Assembly (NCBI RefSeq): GCF_004344915.1
Contig: NZ_SKFG01000029.1
Coordinates: 1-39,074 of the forward strand
Reading direction: 5' to 3'
DNA length: 39,074 nt
Origin: Paenibacillus albiflavus
GTDB taxonomy: Bacteria > Bacillota > Bacilli > Paenibacillales > NBRC-103111
Position 1 is the first letter of the stretch; each line of letters starts with the position of its first letter. The notes beneath the pieces were generated by a model. That model was given only the letters and a program-made list of their open reading frames with translations. It made no database searches and was not told the DNA's origin. Shown here piece after piece: positions 33,500-39,074 of the stretch. The position numbers were made by a program, and so were the translations under genes.

Positions 33500-34288
33500 T
33501 TATTGGATTGATTGTTCGGTATCCAGCACCTGATGACGATACTGACTAGGGCTTGTTCCCTCATTATCTTTAAACACTTTAATAAAATATTTATCCGTTT
33601 GATATCCGACTTTCTCGGCAATTTCCCAGATCGGTATTCTGGTAGTGACTAATAGCTCCTTCGCTTTTTGCAATCTTCTGCGTGTCAAATAGTCGCTAAA
33701 TGTGACACCTGTCTGTTCCTTGAACAGCACGCTGAAATAGCTCGCGTTCAGGTGCAGCAGCTCCGCTACCTGCTTCATGCTGATCGGTTCGTGCAGATGG
33801 GCGTAGATATAGCTGATTGCATCTTTGATCGCGGTGGCGTACCGTGCTTCATCACGGCCAACTTCAAGCAGCTTCCGATCGACAAGTTTCTCCATCGCAT
33901 CAAGTCGCTCCCTACCGCTATCAAGCTCAAATGCTCTTTGCACTGCATCAATCAATATTGACTTATCCAGGGGCTTGAGAATATATTCAAACACACCGAG
34001 TTGCAACGATTTCTTCGCATATTCGAACTCGGCATAACCAGAGATGACAATGACAACGGGAAGCGGCCCCCACATTGACAGCCTCTCTAGCATCTGCAAA
34101 CCGTCAACTTCCGGCATCCGTACATCCGTAATGATGATATGAGCTGTATTCGTTTCCAGCCATTCGAGAGCCTGAACCCCGCTCGCGGCACTCTCGATTC
34201 GATGTCTGCCAGCCGACCAGGCAACGAGCGTCTTCTGTATTCCTAATCGCGTGCGCGGTTCATCGTCAACAATCAATATCGTTTTCAA
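33500..34288 (-). CDS. AraC-type response regulator (YesN family)
   Basis: This 262-residue protein has a receiver domain with VDDEPRTRLG, phosphoacceptor D55 in IIITDVRMPEVDG and EYILKPLDKS, and a C-terminal AraC double helix-turn-helix (about 160-262) with SMKQVAELLHLNASYFSVLF, TFSDYLTRRRL and VGYQTDKYFIKVFKDNEG, then TSPSQYR. It starts at TTG, 11 nt after AGGAGGG, overlapping the kinase gene by 23 nt. Its targets are very likely the divergent GH43 gene and the adjacent transporter operon. Confidence 0.93.
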   Translation of the reverse strand: MKTILIVDDEPRTRLGIQKTLVAWSAGRHRIESAASGVQALEWLETNTAHIIITDVRMPEVDGLQMLERLSMWGPLPVVIVISGYAEFEYAKKSLQLGVFEYILKPLDKSILIDAVQRAFELDSGRERLDAMEKLVDRKLLEVGRDEARYATAIKDAISYIYAHLHEPISMKQVAELLHLNASYFSVLFKEQTGVTFSDYLTRRRLQKAKELLVTTRIPIWEIAEKVGYQTDKYFIKVFKDNEGTSPSQYRHQVLDTEQSIQ

Positions 34289-36089
34289 GACAGTTTAATC
34301 CCTCCTGAGGAATTGTAATTTCAAAGCTTACAATTGTGCCTACGCCAGCCTTGCTTTCAATTTGTAAACCGCTGCCACGTTCTGCCGTGCTCGGATAATA
34401 CAGTTTGAGGCGCCGTTGAACGTTGGACATGGCAACCCCCGCTCCCTTCTTGGGATCATGTGAAGTTACACCCTCGATGCTTTGCATGAGCTTGTTCAGT
34501 GCCTCTTGGTCCATGCCAAGCCCATCGTCGATGACGGCAATGGTTGCAAAACCTGGCTTGTTTGAAAATACGCGGATCGTGACTGAGCCCGGACTAATGC
34601 GACTCTCCACACCATGCAGAATCGCGTTCTCCACGAGCGGTTGAATGATCAGCTTAGGAATTGGCACCTGCAACAGTTCTTCATTTGCGTCAATATTCCA
34701 ATGCAGCCGATCAATCAGGCGCATCTTCATAATTTGTAAATAGCGCTGCGCGTGCTCAAGTTCATCTCGAATGGTTACCCGTTCATCGTTGCCAGGTGCG
34801 CTACCAATGACGTAGCGGAACAGTCCGGACATGGCAAGGATCGTTTGAGCAAGTTCGCTCTCCTCTTTTTCCTCCAGCGACCAGTAGAATGCCTCCAGCG
34901 TGTTGAACAGGAAATGAGGATTGATCTGTGCTTGCAGCGCCTTAAGCTCTGTACGGCTCTGCGTAATTTCCTTTTCATAGACGACTTGAATCAGCTCGTT
35001 CATATGGGTAACCATCTTGTTATAAGTGTTATTCAGTTCGTTGATTTCCAGTGTTCGAAAATGGTTACGACCGGCAGGAATCAGCCTCAGCCCACCAAAT
35101 CTGGCACCTCGCATGCTTCTCATCAACTGCTGAATGGGTCTTGTTATCATTGTAGACAGCAGCAGCGTTAATAGCAGAAAAGCAAACGCAGCTATGCCGA
35201 TGGACACGTAAAGGGCCGTTCGCAATACGGAAATCCCTTCTGTCGCCGCTTCGACCGGCATCAGCAACACGAGCTCCCAACCTGCCACTTCGGAATGCTG
35301 CCTGACGGCGAGCATCCGCTCCTGCTCGATAGTAACGGTGCTTCCTGTTTGCGCAAGCACCGCCTGCGCCGCCTCGTCGTCAATATCCGATATAATCGGG
35401 TTACCTTCGCTGTCGCTGAGCAGCATAAGCTCCCTACTTCTGGCAGGATCGTTCTTGACCCCCGGCCCATACATATCGAAGTATTCACGGTTGACATGAA
35501 TGACTAAGTATCCGCCAGGCAAGTAGGAGTTGTCCACTAGATTGATGCGGCGGATCGCGAGCACCGTATCCGGCATACGCGGATCAATACCTATCCAGGC
35601 AATGCGTCCTTTCTTTTCATCCGCTGCCGCAAGCGCATTCTCGGATATGCGTTTAGTACCAGAATCATCGAGAGGAAACAATCGTCTGTTATCTAATCTG
35701 TATAGCTCAAGCGAGCTTATACCGGAGGAGTATGCCATATAATTGTTGGCGATTTGCAGTAGCGACTGGCGCTCATTAAAGTTGGACGGGATCCCCTGTA
35801 CTTCTTTCAACAGCAGCTTCTGGACGTAGGAGTCCGCAACCACCTGAGTCGTCAGCGAATCGATTTGCTTCAACAGCACATCCAGCCTCCCGTTAGCTTG
35901 AATCGCTGTTTGCTGAATATGCTTTTCCGCGCTTTCTTTAAGGAGCACAGATACTTTCTCATAGATAAACGCGCCTGCAAAGGTAAGCACCAGGATCATC
36001 GTTAGCGTAAAGCCGACGAAAATTTGATTTCTCAGCGTGTTGATCTCTCGCAGATTGATGAGTCGATCCGCCCACATTCTCACATACAC
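34266..36089 (-). CDS. Sensor histidine kinase (YesM family)
   Basis: This 607-residue membrane kinase has a first membrane helix (about 24-45), an extracytoplasmic Cache-like sensor region (about 46-290), a second helix (about 292-313), a HAMP domain (about 314-370), the His_kinase box INPHFLFNTLEAFYW (H392), and an ATPase domain with PKLIIQPLVENAILHGVE, VIDDGLGMD and GVAMSNVQRRLKLYY. YesM kinases typically sense extracellular oligosaccharides, often with the ABC binding protein. The start is GTG at 36089 (GAGGAA upstream); ATG 36077 is an alternative. It is divergent from the GH43 gene. Confidence 0.93.
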   Translation of the reverse strand: MYVRMWADRLINLREINTLRNQIFVGFTLTMILVLTFAGAFIYEKVSVLLKESAEKHIQQTAIQANGRLDVLLKQIDSLTTQVVADSYVQKLLLKEVQGIPSNFNERQSLLQIANNYMAYSSGISSLELYRLDNRRLFPLDDSGTKRISENALAAADEKKGRIAWIGIDPRMPDTVLAIRRINLVDNSYLPGGYLVIHVNREYFDMYGPGVKNDPARSRELMLLSDSEGNPIISDIDDEAAQAVLAQTGSTVTIEQERMLAVRQHSEVAGWELVLLMPVEAATEGISVLRTALYVSIGIAAFAFLLLTLLLSTMITRPIQQLMRSMRGARFGGLRLIPAGRNHFRTLEINELNNTYNKMVTHMNELIQVVYEKEITQSRTELKALQAQINPHFLFNTLEAFYWSLEEKEESELAQTILAMSGLFRYVIGSAPGNDERVTIRDELEHAQRYLQIMKMRLIDRLHWNIDANEELLQVPIPKLIIQPLVENAILHGVESRISPGSVTIRVFSNKPGFATIAVIDDGLGMDQEALNKLMQSIEGVTSHDPKKGAGVAMSNVQRRLKLYYPSTAERGSGLQIESKAGVGTIVSFEITIPQEGLNCLENDIDC

Positions 36090-36215
36090 CCATTCCTCGC
36101 TTTATTAGGCAACAACTAAATATATTGGTATTATTCATAACTTTACTAGACTGACGAACACCATGGTGTGTCTGCTAAAATAGGTGTGAACACGATTCAT
36201 TTCATAGGGGATGGT

Positions 36216-37199
36216 ATGACATTGATAAAGCCGGTTAAGCACAATGAACCACTTGTAACCCATATTTATACCGCCGATCCTTCGGCACACGTATTCGAGG
36301 GCAAGCTGTACATTTATCCGTCACACGACCTTGATCATGAGCAGATATCGAATGACAATGGCGATCAATATGACATGGAGGACTACCATGTTCTGTCGAT
36401 GGAGGACGAGAACTCCCCTTGTATCGACCACGGCGAGGCGCTTCACCTGCGCGATATTCCATGGGTCAAGCAGCAGTTGTGGGCACCGGACGTGGCTTAC
36501 AAGAACAATACCTACTATCTGTTCTTCCCCGCTCGCGATCACGACTACATCTTCCGTATCGGTGTAGCAACCAGCTCAACACCGGTCGGCCCGTTCATAC
36601 CGCAGCCAAGCTATATTCCTGGCAGCTTCAGCATTGACCCTGCCGTGTTTGTCGAAGGAGACAGGGCCTATATGTATTTCGGCGGCTTATGGGGCGGACA
36701 ACTTGAGAAATGGCAAACCGGGGAGTTCGTCACGGATGCTGTAGAGCTGGCTCCCGATGCACCTGCCTTAGGTCCGCGAGTGGCCGAGCTAAGCGACGAC
36801 ATGCTGAGGTTCAAAGAAACACCACATGAAATTTCGATTGTCGATCCATCCGGTCGACCTCTTTTGGCAGGCGACGAGGACAGACGATATTTTGAAGGTC
36901 CGTGGATGCACAAGTACAATGGTAAGTACTATCTCTCGTATTCGACGGGCACCACGCATAAGCTCGTCTACGCCATCGGCGACAATCCTTACGGACCATT
37001 TACCTTCCAAGGAACGATTCTGACTCCAGTGATTGGTTGGACGACTCACCATTCGATTGTCAACTTCCAAGACAAATGGTATTTGTTCTATCACGACAGC
37101 TCCTTATCCAGTGGTGCCGACAACAAACGATGCGTCAAGTTTACGGAGCTGAAATACAATGCCGACGGCACGATTCAAACGATCGATCCGTACAGATGA
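36216..37199 (+). CDS. Cytoplasmic GH43-family glycosidase
   Basis: This protein of about 327 residues adopts the five-bladed beta-propeller of family 43 (beta-xylosidase or alpha-L-arabinofuranosidase). The predicted catalytic triad is D21 (IYTADPSAH), D141 (FSIDPAVF) and E227 (YFEGPW). Blade segments such as LWAPDVAYKNNTYYLFFPA and HKYNGKYYLSYST are typical. There is no signal peptide, so it acts inside the cell on imported oligosaccharides. I chose the ATG at 36216, 5 nt after AGGGG; the GTG at 36168 would add 16 residues. It is divergent from the YesM/YesN genes and supplies xylose to XylA and XylB. Confidence 0.92.
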   Translation: MTLIKPVKHNEPLVTHIYTADPSAHVFEGKLYIYPSHDLDHEQISNDNGDQYDMEDYHVLSMEDENSPCIDHGEALHLRDIPWVKQQLWAPDVAYKNNTYYLFFPARDHDYIFRIGVATSSTPVGPFIPQPSYIPGSFSIDPAVFVEGDRAYMYFGGLWGGQLEKWQTGEFVTDAVELAPDAPALGPRVAELSDDMLRFKETPHEISIVDPSGRPLLAGDEDRRYFEGPWMHKYNGKYYLSYSTGTTHKLVYAIGDNPYGPFTFQGTILTPVIGWTTHHSIVNFQDKWYLFYHDSSLSSGADNKRCVKFTELKYNADGTIQTIDPYR

Positions 37200-37695
37200 G
37201 TGATGTTGAGAACAATGTCCCCCCACCTTAAGGTGACGATGTCGACAGCCACGAAGCGGTTAGGTGGTGGGGATGTTTTCAGCTGATTCTGGATCGAGGC
37301 AGCTTATCTCATGAAGTTTGAATATTCTGTTAAATAACTCTAGATAAACTGCTATACTTGCTTATTAAGTTCTTCCATCATGCATACTTCTTAGTGGTAT
37401 TATAACCTAGAACTTCAAATTCCGCTCTTCAATTATTGTTAATGTTATTAATGATTTTTGATGTTACTTCAGCAATTACTTCTGTAGAAAACCACACGAA
37501 AGCCCTCCTTCGAATTCCCCTATAGATGCGCTACCTGCAAGCTCAATTCATTAGGAAAGAAACCCCTTGAAATCAAATAATTTCCTTAATAATATAAAAA
37601 TTTGATATATTTAAATTATTGAATCAAAAAGTCTCATAGTCAGTAGAAACCCTTAAAGAAGTCAGTTCGGAAAATTTCTAGTAGGAGCGTATAAA
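37200..37695. other. Gap of about 500 bp with a likely terminator for the GH43 gene
   Basis: CCCC-CCACCT (37219-37228) pairs with AGGTGG-T-GGGG (37262-37272), 10 bp with one bulge and a 33-nt loop, shortly after the GH43 stop; only a weak T tract follows. The rest (37300-37670) is AT-rich and contains no gene I can support. Confidence 0.45.
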
Positions 37696-38517
37696 ATGAA
37701 TTTAAAAGAAAAATTGATATTAATAAAAGAAAATGGCTACCAAGCACCTCCCGATACATACCAGTTGATACAAGAAATGATAAATAACATCGGTTCTTTG
37801 GATGCTGAGCTACGTGATGAGCTCATTTATACAACCTTATCACATTGGATTCCTGGTAATTCTCTAACTGCAAACGAACTAGAACAACTTGTACCAGTTG
37901 TTTTGGATAATAACCATTTGCTTTTTAAGCTTGGTGAAACAAATACAGACTCTGTCTTCACTCGATCATTTTCTATGCTAGTCATACCACTCCTACTCAT
38001 AAAGCATAGAGAATCACCATTTATCACAAGAGAGCAGATTCATCAGATAAAAGAGAAGGTATTTTACAATGTACAAGAAGAGCGAGATTACCGTGGGTAT
38101 GACGAAGAAAAAGGCTGGGCTCATGCCATAGCCCATGCAGCAGATGCTTTAGACGATTTGGCTCTATGTTCCGAACTGGATAAAAATGACCTTTTAACCA
38201 TCCTCGATTTGGTTTACGAAAAGATAACCATAACCGAACGAATTTACTCCGATGGGGAAGATGAGAGAATGGTAAATGCCATAATTAGTATTTTAAATAG
38301 AAAAATACTTAGTCAGACTTATGTAGGGCAATGGATTCAAAGTTTTGGTGATGTGGAAAAAAGTTCAGAATTTCTTCCTGCCTTTAAGCAAAAGAATAAT
38401 ATAAAGAATTTTTTGAAAAGTTTATACTTCCGATTTAAATTTTACAAAGTAGATGCCGATCTCTGCCCAACTATCGAGCACACATTATATAAAATAGAAA
38501 AAGTATACTATTCCTAA
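37696..38517 (+). CDS. DUF2785 family protein
   Basis: This 273-residue, mostly helical soluble protein contains DELIYTTLSHWIPGNSL, FTRSFSMLVIPLLL, ERDYRGYDEEKGWAHAIAHA, ADALDDLALC and YSDGEDERMVNAI. These segments match DUF2785, a family of unknown function widespread in Bacillota. The conserved GW-AH-AH-AD cluster could be a metal or catalytic site, but this is conjecture. TAGGAG is 8 nt before the ATG. It stands alone on the plus strand and converges with the lsrF-like gene. Confidence 0.8.
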   Translation: MNLKEKLILIKENGYQAPPDTYQLIQEMINNIGSLDAELRDELIYTTLSHWIPGNSLTANELEQLVPVVLDNNHLLFKLGETNTDSVFTRSFSMLVIPLLLIKHRESPFITREQIHQIKEKVFYNVQEERDYRGYDEEKGWAHAIAHAADALDDLALCSELDKNDLLTILDLVYEKITITERIYSDGEDERMVNAIISILNRKILSQTYVGQWIQSFGDVEKSSEFLPAFKQKNNIKNFLKSLYFRFKFYKVDADLCPTIEHTLYKIEKVYYS

Positions 38518-38520
38518 TAA

Positions 38521-38552
38521 ATAAAAAAGTGAGGGAAAAAGCTCCCTCACTT
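38521..38552. terminator. Terminator between convergent genes
   Basis: A perfect 10-bp stem AAGTGAGGGA (38527-38536) with its complement (38543-38552) has a T run on the minus strand and a weaker one on the plus. It serves the lsrF-like gene and probably the DUF2785 gene. Confidence 0.85.
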
Positions 38553-38606
38553 GTAGTAAATTTGTTTTGCAGGGGTTCAGATGGATAGCCCCTTTGTCTA
38601 TTATAA

Positions 38607-39074
38607 TTAATGAATTAGATCATTATAGAACTCAAACGCTTCTTTATCGGTGAAGCCCTCATGAACGATTTTCCCAATACTGCGGGCCATTTCCATCGGA
38701 TGCTGACTTTGAAAAATATTTCTGCCCATATCTAATCCCTTTGCCCCACCTGAGATAGCCTTATAAGCAAGAGTCATGGCTTCATTTTCAGGAAGCTTCT
38801 TCCCACCAGCAACTACAATTGGAACAGGACATGCTGCAACGACCTCTTCAAAATTATCACAGTAATAGGATTTGATAATATTCGCTCCTAATTCTGCTAC
38901 GATTCTAGTAGCTAGCTTGAAAAACCGATCAGTTCGTTCCATTTCCTTACCTACTGCAATTACACCCATTGTAGGAATACTGTAACGACTTCCGAGATTC
39001 ACCATATCGGATAAGTTTTTTAAGCTGGATAATTGACCCTCTGCCCCTACAAATGTTTGGACTGCTAAACAATC
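38607..39074 (-). CDS. lsrF: LsrF-like aldolase/thiolase (partial, 5' end outside window)
   Basis: The C-terminal 155 residues are visible, running from the right edge (first visible residues DCLAVQTFVGAEGQ) to the stop. The fragment contains IPTMGVIAVGKEMERTDRFF, ELGANIIKSYYCDNF (the Schiff-base lysine region), CPVPIVVAGGKKLPENEA, and GGAKGLDMGRNIFQSQHP, a close match to the class I aldolase-like family that includes LsrF, the last step of autoinducer-2 degradation. The internal ATG at 39005 is not the start, since the frame and family similarity continue upstream. Paralogues in this family act on other keto-sugar phosphates, so the autoinducer role is uncertain without the rest of the operon. 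Confidence 0.85.
   Translation of the reverse strand, partial: DCLAVQTFVGAEGQLSSLKNLSDMVNLGSRYSIPTMGVIAVGKEMERTDRFFKLATRIVAELGANIIKSYYCDNFEEVVAACPVPIVVAGGKKLPENEAMTLAYKAISGGAKGLDMGRNIFQSQHPMEMARSIGKIVHEGFTDKEAFEFYNDLIH

Noticed and set aside
1-39074. CRISPR array, tRNA or rRNA genes, intact insertion sequence or prophage
   Set aside because: No regularly spaced repeats, no tRNA-like folds or rRNA sequence and no transposase, integrase or phage structural gene were found.

Overview
The window looks like chromosomal DNA from a low-to-mid GC, Gram-positive, endospore-forming member of the Bacillota, most likely Paenibacillus or a close relative. This is inferred from strong AGGAGG-type ribosome binding sites, frequent TTG and GTG starts, U-tract terminators, a YesM/YesN two-component pair beside a CUT1 sugar ABC transporter without its own ATPase, the kipI/kipA/ycsF (pxpBCA) set, a DUF2642 (YuzF-type) protein and a Ku protein. 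No rRNA, tRNA, CRISPR array, intact insertion sequence or phage gene was seen. Most genes are on the minus strand.

Layout. 1-7300 is an accessory and stress region: a partial GyrI-like effector-binding protein, a CatB-like acetyltransferase with a leader peptide and hairpin, Ku, a MerR/EamA-transporter pair with its MerR-type promoter, a DUF2642 protein, an O-methyltransferase, and a TetR regulator divergent from a YhgE/Pip-type membrane protein. 7327-14225 is a surface-polysaccharide cluster, transcribed leftward: rfbF (CDP-glucose synthesis), a nucleotide-sugar 6-dehydrogenase, a UXS-like decarboxylase and three GT2 glycosyltransferases; it is visibly richer in GC than its flanks. 14409-17377 holds an alpha/beta hydrolase and a NarL-type two-component system. 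17543-19392 holds an Lsa-type ABC-F ribosome-protection gene with an attenuator-like leader. 19913-22396 is pxpBCA (5-oxoproline hydrolysis). 22461-25751 holds a CPBP membrane protease, the MerR/GyrI-like protein that probably controls it, a CD3324-family small regulator and a methyltransferase.

25846-37199 is a xylo-oligosaccharide utilisation locus. A YesM/YesN-type sensor and regulator are followed by a solute-binding protein, two permeases, a second solute-binding protein, xylA and xylB, with a divergent cytoplasmic GH43 glycosidase. The implied route is import of short xylosides, cleavage inside the cell to xylose, isomerisation to xylulose and phosphorylation into the pentose phosphate pathway. 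A catabolite-response element overlaps the likely start of the transporter operon. The window ends with a DUF2785 protein and a partial LsrF-like thiolase.

The most interesting signals are regulatory. Both ribosome-directed antibiotic resistance genes (CatB-like and Lsa-like) appear to carry ribosome-sensing leaders. The first has a 17-20 residue leader peptide ending inside a 10-bp stem that abuts the acetyltransferase ribosome binding site. The second has tiny upstream ORFs (one encoding MLRLR) and mutually exclusive RNA pairings that would toggle an intrinsic terminator. Two MerR-type promoters with 19-bp spacers were also found.
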